Part shown: piece after piece, positions 33,287 through 45,045 of the stretch
How the letters are laid out: every line of letters starts with the position of its first letter
How positions within the stretch are numbered: position 1 is the stretch's first letter
NCBI GenBank assembly: GCA_010015805.1
Contig: ML978121.1
Location: 3,968,001-4,032,000 of the forward strand
Reading direction: 5' to 3'
Source: Rhizodiscina lignyota
Taxonomy: Eukaryota > Ascomycota > Dothideomycetes > Aulographales > Rhizodiscinaceae
Length of the DNA: 64,000 nt
Translations under genes and position numbers: made by a program
The notes under the pieces: model-generated
What the model saw: only the letters and a program-made list of their open reading frames with translations
The model's database searches: none
What the model was told of the DNA's origin: nothing

Positions 33287-34756
33287 TCAATCCCATCTCC
33301 GTCTAATAACCGGCCTCGCCGGATCCCACGGACCATGGATCTCGTTCTTGTACTTCTGCAGCCCAATCAGCCACATCGCACATGTTCCCATCGCAGCACT
33401 CATGCCTAGACCACCCAGAATGGCTCCACCAACAGCAGCCTGCCACCCGCCTCCCGTCACAATGACACTTAGTCCCGCGCCCGCACCCAATGTCAAGGCC
33501 ACTGTGAGCGCGACATGCGCCCACCAACTCATATGCCGCAGATACCTCCTGAACACGGGAAACAGTCCGAACACCTCGATGCTGAAGAGCAGCAGGCTGA
33601 ACACGTGTGTCGTGCTGGTGAGACGCGATGCTAAAACCGTGCTTGCCATTAACGCGGCGTTGGTGGACAGCGACGCGGGGAACTTGGCGCCCACCCCGCC
33701 GCCGTAGTCGAAGAAGAACACGTTGATAATCAGCAGGAAGCAGCTGATTGTCCAGATGGAGTCGGACGATGTAGACTTTGTGAGCGATTTTAGGATCGGG
33801 GAGAGACCCAGAAGCGCGCAATAAATGAGAAGGGCAGATTTTGCGGTCGCGAGGCGCTGGCGGTTGCGCGCTGATAGAGAGCCAGCGAGAGGTTCGGAGT
33901 CCCAGGGTGGTATTTCGTGCGCATTGGGACCGTAGAAGGAGGACTGCGTGGAGGATGTTACGCTTGCTTCGGTGCTGCTTGGGGGAGTGCCGACGGGCGA
34001 TGGCGCTGTGAGCTCAATTCCAAGACCTTGATCGTCTTTCACCCCATCATTGTGCATAGAGACGTCTCTGATGGTCTCTGTTTCGGCATCTCGCCCGCTG
34101 GGAGAGAAGTCGTCGTTTCCGGTAACCGATTGTTCCTCCACCTCCTCGTTACCGACCCAGAAATCCCACACCGCCCATCCTAATACTGTGCCCAAGCTAC
34201 CGGTGCTGACGACGGCGACAGGAGAGACACGCTCCAGCACGATGCCGGTAAAACAGCAGATGAAGATTATGACGGAGCAGACGTGCTGGACAATAACCGT
34301 TGATGCTGCGACGAGGGGCCAGAATTCGTACGGCTGGAGGCGTGGGTTGCGCTGGAGATGGTCGAGGAAGGTTTCTTCGTCGGTATAATTATCTGGATCT
34401 ATTTGCGGGTCCAAAACGTTAGCATTGCGCGAATATTGCTGGGTATTGCACTTCCAGCGCTCGCGATTGAGGTAGGAAGATGATTAAGACTCAATTGATT
34501 ACATACAGCTCTGCTTCACCCACAACAGCTTCTTCCACGTGCCCTTCTTCCTCCTGAATCCCGGCCTCTTTCCATCCAATCTCTTTCGCCGCGCATCCTT
34601 GACGACGCTGCTCGCTCGCGCGGAGCCGCTGGCGGTCGCGTACAGCGCGTCTGGTGGCGCTAACCTCGATGGATCCGTTGCGTCGGCATTGTAGGGGAGT
34701 AAAGGTCGAGGACCCTCGTATGCCGTGCTTGTCGAAGCGGTGGAATATGTGGTCAT
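33287..34756 (-). CDS. GPI2: GPI-GlcNAc transferase subunit Gpi2 (PIG-C)
   Basis: Exons complement(34756..34507) and complement(34398..33287) are joined over a 108-nt intron to give 453 residues. The junction yields the family block WKKLLWVKQS-YPDNYTDEETFL. Several hydrophobic helices follow, including STVIVQHVCSVIIFICCF, FLLIINVFFFDYGGG, and the pair near the C-terminus ending WLIGLQKYKNEIHGPWD. PIG-C/Gpi2 is a multi-pass ER membrane part of the complex that adds GlcNAc to phosphatidylinositol, the first step of GPI-anchor synthesis. The family is usually 280-300 residues. The extra length here is a polar, acidic loop of about 90 residues between the first helices plus an N-terminal extension. 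An ATG at 34804 is an alternative start. Confidence 0.88.
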
Positions 34757-35001
34757 TTGACACGGAACATTACATGGTTGGAGATGGGCATTCTCGATGG
34801 ACATCGGCAGAGATGAGGTCGGCAGGTCGGACGCGATGGGCTTGGCAAGCGCTTGATGTGGAATTTGTCATGTGAAATGGTCACTGTAAATTACGAGACG
34901 CATATATCAACCAAGAGAAAACCCAAGTCCTCCACACCTCCATCACCAACAAAACCGCTCATTTACATGTAAACAGACGCAGCTCAAGCTTCACAAAAGC
35001 G

Positions 35002-35442
35002 TCATTTCAAATACAGCTCCGACAGTCTGTCAACAAGCATGTCCCCAACCTCACGCACCAGCACCTTGCCATCTCCAAACTCCATCACCAATTCGAATCC
35101 CGCATCTTTCGGACTCTCAGCATCAAACTTGCTCCTCTGAATGTCCGCCGTCATCCTAAACATCTTCAGCATCTCGAATAGCATTTCCTGCTGCCGCGTA
35201 TGCGTCTCCTGGTCGTCGTGGAACAGGAGAATTATGTTGTGATGCGCAAGCACGCAATGCTGGTCGAACAGTCTCATCAGGACGGACTTGACTTGGTCGG
35301 CGCTATGGCGCACATATAGGCGCGTGAAGATCGTAGCTTTCTTGAGGTTGCAATAGGCATCGCGGTCCAGTGAGTGCCAGGTGGATGTGATTGGGGGTGC
35401 CTGGATGAAGTTGGAGTTCCGGAAGACGGAGGGAGAAGTCAT
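35002..35442 (-). CDS. Hypothetical protein, 146 residues
   Basis: A single open frame on the minus strand, unrecognised. It is soluble, mixed alpha/beta in pattern, with no signal peptide or membrane segment. A central IILLFHDDQETHTRQQEMLFEMLKMF helix stretch and a C-terminal GDMLVDRLSELYLK helix give it a globular look. Composition and codon use resemble neighbouring genes, which favours a real gene. Minus-strand frames just upstream (35518-35769) could be leader or an unplaced exon. No function is proposed. Confidence 0.5.
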   Translation of the reverse strand: MTSPSVFRNSNFIQAPPITSTWHSLDRDAYCNLKKATIFTRLYVRHSADQVKSVLMRLFDQHCVLAHHNIILLFHDDQETHTRQQEMLFEMLKMFRMTADIQRSKFDAESPKDAGFELVMEFGDGKVLVREVGDMLVDRLSELYLK

Positions 35443-36375
35443 TATTCGGTGTCAAGACTGGCCCGATTGTACTTTAGGTGCTGTGGGAGGTCTGCGTGTT
35501 CCTTTCCATAGGTGGTACTAAGAGGATTTAGAATGGTAGACGGGAAATGAACTAAAAGAGAGATTATGAGTTGGGATATACCTAAACACCAACACCTGCC
35601 GTGTAGACAGTATTTTGTCGAAGATAATAAGAAGCTCGACAAATGCCCGATCGAGCTGGATGGTCACCGATGTCCTTTGCTTTCTTATATTCACAGTTCG
35701 CGTCGTTGTATCTCCCCACATCGCATGGTAAAGGGCAGCCGTGTCAAAGAACGAGAACGGGCAAGGCACGAAGTGGCGAGTTGCACGGTGTAAGGAAAGT
35801 GACTTGTTGAGCTAAGAAAAGAGCGAAACAGCTTATATGCTTGGAAGCTCCTCGGGAGTGTCGTGATCACGTGATCAGTTGTCACGTCCGCGGACCTCCA
35901 GCTCATGGGCCAGAACCGTAACATGTCGCTTCTTTTCGTCCCTTGTGCTCCTCTTCGCGAGCTTTGCTGTACAACTCATCTGCGTATGTGATGGTATCGG
36001 TGATATTCAGGTCCGCCAGGTCAGCGAAGTGCCAGAGTACCTTACACACTTATCAGACTGTGGAAAAGGCGTTAGCACATTCTGACAGCAGGACGACACT
36101 GAACTTGCAACTGCGCCTAAATCACTAGTAAAGCAAGATAAAAGAGCTAGCATAGACATATGCAGTCGCCATCGTAGATACACCTAAACGCAGTTTTGAT
36201 AAGTAAACTGTTAACCAATTGGATTGACGAAGCGAAAAGTGGTATTTGCCCGCTAAATCCAGTATCGCAATTTTAGGACAGCAACGCCCGTTCATCGCCA
36301 CTCGACATACTTCCTCCTTCATTCGAGACACCATCATTGGTGAGTATTGCTCTTCATACCAGCCCCGTTCGTTCT
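35443..36375. other. Intergenic
   Basis: About 930 bp between the unknown 146-residue gene and the 3' end of SLA2. A minus-strand open segment at 35640-35770 (RTSVTIQLDRAFVELLIIFDKIL) is protein-like but could not be joined to a gene. Otherwise nothing is seen. Confidence 0.35.
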
Positions 36376-39300
36376 TCACTCCTCCTGGTACGAAATCTTC
36401 CGCATCTCTCCCAGTCTCTGCCTCGCTCGCGCCAAATTATTCTCAAGCTGCAGGATCTCGACCTAGTGGATCCAACATATTAGCCACACCTCTATCAAAT
36501 TCACACCATGCTGTATGAATGGAAACTCACCTGCTGCTCCATCTCCCTAACCTTAAACTCATGCCCACTCAACTTGGTATAATCCACACCCTCCCCATCC
36601 TCCCGATTCCTCTCCGCAATAATATCCTGCACCTGCCTCACCAGCGCCCGACATGCACTTGTAACCGCCCTGCTTGCAGTTTCCAACCTCTCTTGGGTCT
36701 TGCTCATGAAGCTCGCCTTCACCCTGCTCGCCGCCACAAGCTGCGCCGTGCTGGCAGCAACGTCGTTACTCGCGACGATGAGCTGCTCGGGCGAGTTGCG
36801 GCCGCCGATGACGCCGTCGGCCGTCTCGATGAGTGTGTTGGTTGACCCGGCGACCGCCTTGGCGGCGGAGATGAGGCCTTCGGTCCAGCGGTTGTGTTTC
36901 TTGTAGAAGGCGGCGCGGGAGGAGTTGCCCTTACCTTCGCGCACAATTTCTTGCTGCGAGGCGGTGGCGGCTTTGATGAGCTGCGCAATAGCGTTGGTGA
37001 CGGCGATGGCGGCCTCGAGAATGGAGTCGTGGATCTTGAGCTCGTAGGTGGAGTAAGCATCTCTTGGCTTGTTCATGAGCTTTGTCAGGCGCTCGGTGGC
37101 CTTTTCGATGGCTGCCGCCGCGTTGCTGAGTTCCCTATCGACCAAGTCGCCGAGGTCGCCTTGCGCGTTGGCAATTTTGCTCTTCGGCGCAAAGGTATCC
37201 GCCAACTTGGACAGCTTCTGCAGATTGACCTGGACGTCGTTGTTGTGGTTGATGACGACATCAGTCTTCTGCTCATCCTCCAGCCCTTCCAGACGGAAGC
37301 TCTGAAGACCACGGAAGAAGTTGAGAGTCGATTGCGCGGATTGTCGAGCAGCACTGATGAGCTGGTCAGCCTTCTTGTCGTCAGATGCGAACCTCGTGAT
37401 ACCCTTGGTGTTACTAAGGACATCAGCAAGGGAGCCCGAGAACGCATTTACTGTCCTGATGATTTCGGCGTGCGTGCTGTTCGGGCCGTCCGCAATATAA
37501 TTGTTGAACGCCGTAGAGAACTCCATCGCGCTTTGACTAGCTCTCTCGATTTGACTGAGCACGTATGCTCCCGAAGCATTCTGGTTTCCTGCTTGCATGC
37601 TCGAGTCGAGTTCGTACAGCGCGTCATCCACGCGTTGCACACCGCTTTGGAGCACCGAATCGATAATATCGTTAATCTTGCGGATGTTGTCGAGAAGCAG
37701 AGTGTCAATCTGTCCGTCAATGGCACTGTCAACCTCTTGATGCGAGTTTCGAAGCTTGTCGAGCTCGAGCAGTGTCTGGTCCATGCCTGCCTTGAAAATC
37801 TCCAGCTCCTCTTCCTTTTCACGAAGCTTACCCTCAAGGTCGGAGTCGCCTTCGCGATACTTCAAGTGTGCATCTTCCAGTTGTCGCGTCTTGTGGCGAA
37901 GAGCTTCCTCGAGGTCCGCAATCTCGCGATTGTGTCGTGATAGCATGGCAGACAGCTCTGATCCCTTTCCTCGCTCAGCATTGTCTACCTTCTCCAAAGC
38001 AAGTCGCAGCTCTCTCTTTAACTTTTCAAGCTCCTCACGATGGCCACCAGTCAGACGATCCTTGTCGTGGTTGGCGCGATCGCGCTCGCGAATCATGTCT
38101 GCAAGCTCGAGATTCTTCGTCTTCAGTTCCCGCTCCAGCTTCTCGCGCTTCTCGATTGCCTCTCCTGCAGATGCAGCCTTGAGCTGCACCGACTTGAACT
38201 TTTGCAAAAGATCCAAATGCTCCGTACGCAGCTGTGAATACAGTTTCGCAAGCGCTTCGTACTTCGACCGCCAGGTGTTGAGCTGTTCTTGCAGAGCTCG
38301 GATCTGGTCGTCTTTGGATTGCGTCTGCTGCTGGAAGTTCTGCTGCATGTTACCAAGTTCCGCTTCCAGAGCATTCATGCGCTGATCATATTGCTGCAGC
38401 ATCAGCTGGTCGCGCTCATACTGCGCACGTGCATTAAGATTCTCGCGCTCGAGCTCTGCCAGTCGTCCTTGCGTCTGTTGCTGGTATTGCTCTCGTAACA
38501 GCTGCTCCTGTGCCAGCCTCTGCTGGTCGGCCTGTAACCGCTGCTGCTCTTCAAAGTCGCGCTGCGCTTGTAATTGTGCTGCCTGCTGTTGTCTCTGAGC
38601 TTCTTCCCATTGCTGCTGTAACCTCCGTTGCTCTGCCTCATATTGCTCTTGTTCGCGCTTCTGCGCATCCTTCCAGAACTCGTTGATCGGCTCCGGGTCG
38701 ACGGACTGTGGTCGCGGTGGTGATGCTGGTTTCTCCAACTCTCGCGCGGGACGAGCTGGTAAGGCAGGACGTTCGTCATCATCAGATAGAAGATTTGGTG
38801 GGTCTTGAGGAAGTTTCGGCACGGTAATGAGGGAGGTGAGGTATCGGAGGTTGGAGCACTCGTAGTAGAACTTGACAAGGCGGTAATGTTGCGCATCATA
38901 GCGGCCACGTAGTGGCATGAGCGCTTCATCGTCACCAAGGGCTTGTCCATGTTAGCATCAAAAGCTCGAGCCAATCGCATCTATCCACGTACTGGTGTGC
39001 ATAGCCCGAAGCATGCTCGTGATGAACTTGTAGATACCATAGCTCTCTTGCACAAGCGGTACAAGCGCCGATATCCTGCACTCATTGTTTGAGCCACCTC
39101 GGAAGTGTGAGAAGATGAGTTTCTGGAATTGATCAATCTGATCCTGCAGGGTCATGAGATCCGAGATGGTCTCGTATCCCTCATTCGGATCATTGATCGA
39201 CTTTAGACTGATGTACTCCTCGTACTCGAACGTCCCATTGAACTCTGGGTGCTGCCTGTGGAATGCCAGCTTCGCCAGGAGGTAGTAGATGTAGTCGGTA

Positions 39301-39842
39301 ATGAGCGGAGCATAGCCTCGCAAGCCATCGCCAGTGCCGATACCACGCCGTAAACCTTCAAGCCAGCTGATGTTCGCCTGCGCTTCCTTGAGTACGATGG
39401 GATGTCCCTCCTGAAGGACTTTGTGTATCGTGATGAGTGCCTTGAAGGTCTGAACCTCGTCTGCCAGGATTGGCTGCCTGATTCCAATTCATAAGCATGA
39501 CCACTTCGAGGAGCACCGATGAAGCTCCACATACACTTTCATGCCAGCCCAGAAGGACTGTGATGACTTGTGATCCCATGTATACACAATACAGGCTCGT
39601 ACATGTTTTCCTGGGAGATGTCAGACCAAATCTCGCTCTGGCGCGATGGCGGTTGGAGCTGTCTTACGTTTTGGTGCGGTCTCATCTACAGTACAAATGC
39701 TGTCAGTGCAAGTCAATGTGAATTTCGAGTGGAATTACACACCTATGCTGGTAGCCTTCTTAATGTTGATACCCAGCTCTGCCTCCTGCTTGCTCAGGTC
39801 GACATGTCGTGTCGACGTGCCGTAGGAGCCGTAGGACGACAT
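36376..39842 (-). CDS. SLA2: Endocytic adaptor Sla2/End4 (HIP1R family)
   Basis: Six exons, complement(39842..39743, 39685..39668, 39610..39535, 39477..38993, 38941..36531, 36462..36376), give 1058 residues, near the usual length. The ANTH domain (about 1-280) binds PI(4,5)P2 and includes KKATSI, KHVRACIVYTWDHK and LRGYAPLITDYI. A Pro linker, a Gln/Arg-rich coiled coil (about 330-650) and a talin-like I/LWEQ actin-binding module (about 790-1000) follow. Exon 2 is only 18 nt; every junction keeps phase and conserved text. Exon 6 adds a closing helix (LENNLARARQRLGEMRK). The protein links clathrin-coated pits to actin and is required for endocytosis and polarised growth. Confidence 0.93.
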
Positions 39843-40581
39843 CTCCGCGTCGACGTGCCGTTGCAGATGAGCCAGAACCGCGAGAAGCTACTAGAGAGGC
39901 CAAAGAGGGATAATCACGGAGAAGAGAGGTAGAGAGTGATCATTGAAAAGGTAGTTGAGTTGGCAGTGGGGCTTGCGGTGGCTGGTGAAGGCCTTATGCG
40001 AAGCTGCCCTGGGTCTTGGCGCGGAAGCTTCGTCACCAAGAATCGTCATCTTTCTCTCGCTCTACAACAACCACTCCGCCCCTCGCCACGCACTCGTGAC
40101 TGTAAGACAGAGGGTGCGGACCGACCGGAATGACGAAGAATCCTTCAGGTCTACAGTCTGATCGTATACAAATTGCACGAGCTGCACCACCACTCACGAT
40201 TCCCTCCCAACCCTCCTCTCGTACTTCAGCAGGAGACCAATCCACTTGCGGTGAACAAGATGAGACGGTACAACTGAGATGTCGGCCTCAGGCTGATTCA
40301 AACTTACGTCGCAGTATATTTGTTATTTCTACACCGATGGATGCTATATACAAATGCAGCGCACCTCCGTGCTTCAATGTAACTGTAGTTCACCGCCATG
40401 AGTGCTGCCTTCCATGTCGATTTAGCGGACCTTCCAAATACCGTACTCGAATCTCCGTGTAACCATCGTTGAGTCAACGACGTTTACCGCTTCACAAGTT
40501 TAAATTCTTCTCCATATTCTCCTCAAACTGCGTTCTTCAGAAGAAAGCCAATTCCTGCATCAAAGATTGTTGGCCACGAAA
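39843..40581. promoter_or_regulatory. Divergent intergenic region (SLA2 / GNAT)
   Basis: 740 bp between two divergent start codons; both promoters must be here. No site assigned and no gene-like frame. Confidence 0.4.
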
Positions 40582-41271
40582 ATGTCCGTCTCAATTGAAC
40601 CACTCTCCGAGAAGGAAGTAGACGACTTTGCTCGCCTTGTCCAATCAGCATTCATTAATGGAATAGGCTCAGTCGTGCTCTACGGCGGAGCTGGATCCAA
40701 CCCAACGAATCACGCGCAATTCGTCAAGACGCAGCGTGAATACTATCGTTCAGACCGCTCTACGCGCTACATCAAAGCAGTCGACTCATGCACCGGCGAC
40801 ATCGTGGCAGTCGCAAAGTACAACTTCTATCTCCGCGAGCAGACGCCCGAAGAACTGGAACGCACGCTGTACCAGTCCCAGCCCGGAGACGAGGACTATG
40901 TGGAGCATGAAGTTCCGGTCCATCAGCACATCTTCAACAGTCGTAGGGACATTATGGGACTCAGACCATACATCTATCTCGCCATCTTGTGCACGGATCC
41001 GAAGCATCACCGTCGAGGCGCAGGCGGAAAGCTGCTCGAGTGGGGTGTCAAGCAGGCGGATGCATTGGGCCTCGAAATGTATCTAGAGTCGAGCAAGGAA
41101 GGCAAGCCATTGTATGAGCGATGGGGATTCAAGGTCGTGAAAGAGAAGTCCTTCGACATGACAGCGTTTAACAGGCCTGATTTGACTGGTATTGACTCGA
41201 GCCGGATCATGGTCCGACAGCCCAAGGGAAAGCGGGCCAGCGTTGTGGATAGTGTGCACATGACACTCTAA
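40582..41271 (+). CDS. GNAT-family N-acetyltransferase
   Basis: A single exon of 229 residues. The acetyl-CoA site (motif A) is seen as YLAILCTDPKHHRRGAGGKL, where RRGAGG forms the pyrophosphate loop, followed by the helix LLEWGVKQAD. Motif B is LEMYLESSKEGKPLYERWGF. The N-terminus (IEPLSEKEVDDFARL) is the usual first strand and helix. Fungal proteins of this shape acetylate small amines or polyamines, but no substrate can be named. I took ATG 40582 (AAAATGTCC); upstream in-frame TTG codons are not credible starts in a fungus. It converges on SLU7, with 157 bp between the stops. Confidence 0.8.
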   Translation: MSVSIEPLSEKEVDDFARLVQSAFINGIGSVVLYGGAGSNPTNHAQFVKTQREYYRSDRSTRYIKAVDSCTGDIVAVAKYNFYLREQTPEELERTLYQSQPGDEDYVEHEVPVHQHIFNSRRDIMGLRPYIYLAILCTDPKHHRRGAGGKLLEWGVKQADALGLEMYLESSKEGKPLYERWGFKVVKEKSFDMTAFNRPDLTGIDSSRIMVRQPKGKRASVVDSVHMTL

Positions 41272-41428
41272 AAGAATGGAGAAGAGAGAGCATGCAAAGT
41301 CTGGACACTGGCGTCTGAGAATCTGATTCATGGAGTCTGGCGCAGCATGGAGTAGCTGCTTGTCCGATAAACCGAACGCCTCGCTAAAGTGCAGCAAATA
41401 AATCAAATCATCCATGCCGCTCGTCCTG

Positions 41429-42877
41429 CTATTGTACGAGCTCGTCTGTGCCCAACATCGCTGCCATCGGATCGTTCGCAGCGACTTTCTTCTTCCGATA
41501 TTCCTCCATGTCTTCCTCAGTTACACCACCTCTCATTTCTCCAAAGCGCCGCTTTCTTGTCAAGGCGTCCGCTGTAGCCTTGTCATCACGCTCAACAGCA
41601 TTCGGCACGTGCTCTTCTTCCCGTTCTTCCTCTTCCCAAGCTATTGCTTTCGGAACTTCATCCATATCCAGAGCAGTTCGTCGGCGTTGAGCTTCCTCGA
41701 ATGCCACCTTTCCCTCTTCACCGGTACAGTAGCTGTTCTTGACCGTAGAGTGACAGCAGGCATAGCCCCACTGGAAATTTGACCACCAGCTTCCCCATAC
41801 TGATGTGTGATTGTTGATGAAGACATCCTCGGGGTATTTCGACTTGGTCTTCGTCTTCGGTGCGCCTTTGATCCCGCCACGTTCGTCATATTCGACATAT
41901 CTCTCCGATTCTTCGATTGCAGCATCCTTGAGTGGATTTTTGGCAAGATGTTCTTGTCCACCATATTTGTCAAGCAGCTTTTTCCGTTGAGATTCGCGCT
42001 TCTCTTCCGCCTCTTTCAACTGCTTCTTCCGCATGACTTCGCCAGACGTGGGATTTGCCTGCAAATGTAACTTGTTCTTGTCCCCGCGCTCCTGCGTCTC
42101 CCATGCATACTTCTGGGCTTTCTCAAACTCCGCCGCATCACCAGAACCGCGTATGAACCTTTCTTCATCAACCAGCGCGGCCGCTTTATCTGCAGTAGCA
42201 CCGCTGTCCACCATAGACCTCGTCTTCGGATCATATTTCGCGGAATCCAAATCCAGGTTCAAGAGATACTTTGCGGTATCTTCTCGAAGTCGCAAATTCC
42301 TCGTACTCGTCGCCTGCTGTCTCCCCATATCCGCCTCCTCCTCATACTTATCCCCCTCATCATTTTCCTCTCCATCTCCCTCGCCATCCTTCTTTCCTTC
42401 TTTTGACAGTTTCTTCATCTCTTCCAACTGATTGTACTCCTCAACCACAGCCTCATACTCCCGCGCATCATACCCATTCCACCGATCCCGCTTGGCGTCC
42501 CACCCCAGATTGACGTCCTGCACCACCTCATCCGCCTCGATGTTCTTCCCCGTCCATCGCGCGCCTTGTTTCCGCGGCCGCGACAGGCACTCTTTAGTCT
42601 TGTGCGTCATCGCGCCGCAGTTCTCGCATGCACCTTTGCGGAACTTTGTAGCTGCGGGACCGGCGCGCTTGCCACGATCGTACCATTTCGCATCGCGCGC
42701 AGAGTCCTGTTGTTTCTGTTGGAGACGCTGATGCTCGAGGTAATCTGTGGTGGAGGAGTCGTCGCCTGTGTCCGGGACGTAGAAGGGTTTCTTGGCGATG
42801 AAGCTTGGGATGTATTCGTTGCGTTCTTTATTGGCGGCGGAGACATCCGCTGGTTTCTTGGGCGGTGGAGGGGCCAT
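41429..42877 (-). CDS. SLU7: Pre-mRNA splicing factor Slu7
   Basis: A single exon of 482 residues. Family marks are [22 protein letters not shown] at the start and KPFYVPDTG. The CCHC zinc knuckle is C84-x2-C87-x4-H92-x4-C97 ([14 protein letters not shown]), followed by [18 protein letters not shown]. The C-terminal half contains the conserved [16 protein letters not shown] segment and a Lys/Glu-rich tail. Slu7 acts in the second catalytic step of splicing and helps choose the 3' splice site. The start MAPPPPKK at 42877 is preferred; the frame extends upstream but reads as leader. An acidic linker ([19 protein letters not shown]) is longer than in yeast. Confidence 0.93.
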   Translation of the reverse strand: MAPPPPKKPADVSAANKERNEYIPSFIAKKPFYVPDTGDDSSTTDYLEHQRLQQKQQDSARDAKWYDRGKRAGPAATKFRKGACENCGAMTHKTKECLSRPRKQGARWTGKNIEADEVVQDVNLGWDAKRDRWNGYDAREYEAVVEEYNQLEEMKKLSKEGKKDGEGDGEENDEGDKYEEEADMGRQQATSTRNLRLREDTAKYLLNLDLDSAKYDPKTRSMVDSGATADKAAALVDEERFIRGSGDAAEFEKAQKYAWETQERGDKNKLHLQANPTSGEVMRKKQLKEAEEKRESQRKKLLDKYGGQEHLAKNPLKDAAIEESERYVEYDERGGIKGAPKTKTKSKYPEDVFINNHTSVWGSWWSNFQWGYACCHSTVKNSYCTGEEGKVAFEEAQRRRTALDMDEVPKAIAWEEEEREEEHVPNAVERDDKATADALTRKRRFGEMRGGVTEEDMEEYRKKKVAANDPMAAMLGTDELVQ

Positions 42878-43350
42878 TATGGTAGAAGGTGGAGATGGAG
42901 ATGAAGGTGAAGTGGTGGAGAGGCGCAAGGTGATGGTCAAGGGTTGCGATTGATGCCAAGAGACAGGGGTTAGCGCAGCTGTGCCACAGTGCCACACCTT
43001 AATTGCGCACGTGCCACTACCGTCTCATCTCATCTCAACTCGACTTCGTTGCTCCGACACTTGGGGTTGGAGATAGTTAACTACATCACTACACAAAGGT
43101 GGCTCAAAAGCGGCGATAGAATTGTATGCTGTATGCTGGACCCCTCTATTGGACGTGTTCTTACCAAAGTCGACATACATGGAACTTAGAAAATCACAAC
43201 ACTGTTCTCACTGCAAGAGCCAACTTCCGTCACGTTAAAAGCATTCTCCAAAGCGAGAATAGATGGATGAATGAAACATTGTCGGGATTTTCTGACAACT
43301 GATCCACCCGGCATCTCCATCCTGCAATTAGTCGCCTTCCTTCCGTCTAT
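42878..43350. other. Intergenic
   Basis: About 470 bp between two minus-strand genes; the promoter of SLU7 lies here. Nothing else seen. Confidence 0.4.
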
Positions 43351-43857
43351 CTAAGCATCAACAGCCTGATCCTCCAACATCGCTCTCGCTTCCTTTGGAT
43401 TGTTATACGGCCCACTTCCCGTCTTATCCTGAATAATGCTAACAATATGACTCCAGCAGCTGTAAATCCTCAGATCCGTTATCAATCCCTCGGCGTTGAA
43501 CACTGCCACTTCCGTCTCGTAAAACGGGTCGATCACGTCCCCGACAATGGTCAGCCGTTTGCTCGTCTCGAAGAACACGGTGGCTAGTTCTCCGTCTGAA
43601 GTAGAGCATGTCGAAAGGACGCGCCTCTCGTTGAGACTCCAGCACTCAAGCATTTCTTTGAGCATTGAGATGGCGCCGGAATGGCCGATGCCTGGCCTCT
43701 TGTGCTCACGCATGCTGCGGAGGAAGACTTTGCAGTCAGGGGAGAAGAAGGCGGCGAAGGTGTCAAAGTCTTCAGGTGGCGAGGAAGGTGTCATCTTCTG
43801 GATGAGCTGGTAAAGGGCATTTAACTTGTTCTTGGGATCTTCTTTGGCGGTGGCCAT
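43351..43857 (-). CDS. NTF2-like (SnoaL-like) protein
   Basis: A single exon of 168 residues. It opens with two helices (KLNALYQLIQKM, EDFDTFAAFFSPDCKVFL) and continues with curved-sheet strands (ATVFFETSKRLTIVGDVIDPFYETEVAVFNAEGLITDLRIY). That is the cone-shaped NTF2/SnoaL order, ending in a short helix. The fold supports either enzymes or ligand-binding proteins, and no catalytic residue set is obvious. Fold assignment is inference from the pattern, function unknown. No signal peptide. Confidence 0.6.
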   Translation of the reverse strand: MATAKEDPKNKLNALYQLIQKMTPSSPPEDFDTFAAFFSPDCKVFLRSMREHKRPGIGHSGAISMLKEMLECWSLNERRVLSTCSTSDGELATVFFETSKRLTIVGDVIDPFYETEVAVFNAEGLITDLRIYSCWSHIVSIIQDKTGSGPYNNPKEARAMLEDQAVDA

Positions 43858-45045
43858 ATTGTTGACTTGGTTCAGACGTAATGAAAGAAGATGCTATGGA
43901 CATACTTTAATGGCGTAGAGTACCATTAATAATAATAAGTACAGACCGACTCCAACTGCATTACGCCGTCTCATCTCCTGAAGAGCACATAGGACAGCGG
44001 CATCGGTTGCATGCCCACTACTGTGACGAATGCGCTCTTCGCTGAAGCTAGTAGGGGTTAAAAGCCACCGCTAGGATTCCAAAGTAAACTGTGCACTCAT
44101 TCACAACAACATATCTATAGAGGTTTGTAGGTATGAGCGCTAAGCCAGTCCCCAACTAGCTTCAGCAAAAGAGCGCATTTACCACGGTACCTCTCTCCAC
44201 ACACCTTGTCCAAAGCTAGTAATTCGCGGAGCAGGTGTGAAGCGGAAACGTCCTGAATCGGCCATGCAAGCCACATGCTGCAAGAGTGGCTTCAAAGGTG
44301 GGCACGGTATTGCGCGGCTTTCCGATGATATTGAATTCCCTTGTGGGTACGTTAGCAAATAATGTCGTGTCGAAATTTAGAATAGCGCTGCATGAATACG
44401 GAATACTGAAGGTTGGTCGAGAAAGGGGATTAATAAGCCTTGAGGGAGAACGAAGGTAGAGCTTGTTGATGACATGAAGCAAGATCGCTAAAGAAGCTAT
44501 GAAGCCAAACGAGAACTGGGCCAAATAGCGAGAGATGTGTAGAATGATGAGATGCAGTTCATCTCGCCGCTACTGTCACAGATCGGTGCATGTTGACCTC
44601 TTGCAGGAGAATCGAGTTCCACAGAATGAAGGAGTGAATTTACTGATCTCAACCTCGGAACATCCGTTAGTTGGCGGAGGAGTATGTCTATAGTCTCGAA
44701 CGAGTAGACCGAAGCAATAAAGTCTCTCAAAGATGCAAGTTCATAGTGGGTCATAGTTGATTGTCTATGGAAGTTGGAGAGCAGCTATCATGCTAAGTGC
44801 CGATAGTGGTCCCACACGGGACGTCAGGGACGTTCGGCGTAACCCATCGAAATTTCGTTCACCTTTCCCAAACTCATAAAAGAGCCGTTTTCCACAAAGT
44901 TGTCAATTTCTTCTGCGACACCGCCGTAACATTATCTCCGTTGATGGGGATTGGCGTTTCTGAATACTCCGAGGGGTGTGGACTCCTGGTGGGGAAGCCA
45001 TCATCAACTGCTATGACTCCGGTATGCTCGCACTCTCAACCTTCA
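43858..45045. other. Intergenic
   Basis: About 1.2 kb. Small minus-strand frames at 44216-44754 lack any recognisable feature. No RNA gene or repeat recognised. Confidence 0.4.

Noticed and set aside
36894-37940. 348-codon plus-strand open frame
   Set aside because: It is antisense to the SLA2 coiled coil and arises from its biased codons; the minus-strand gene has full family support.
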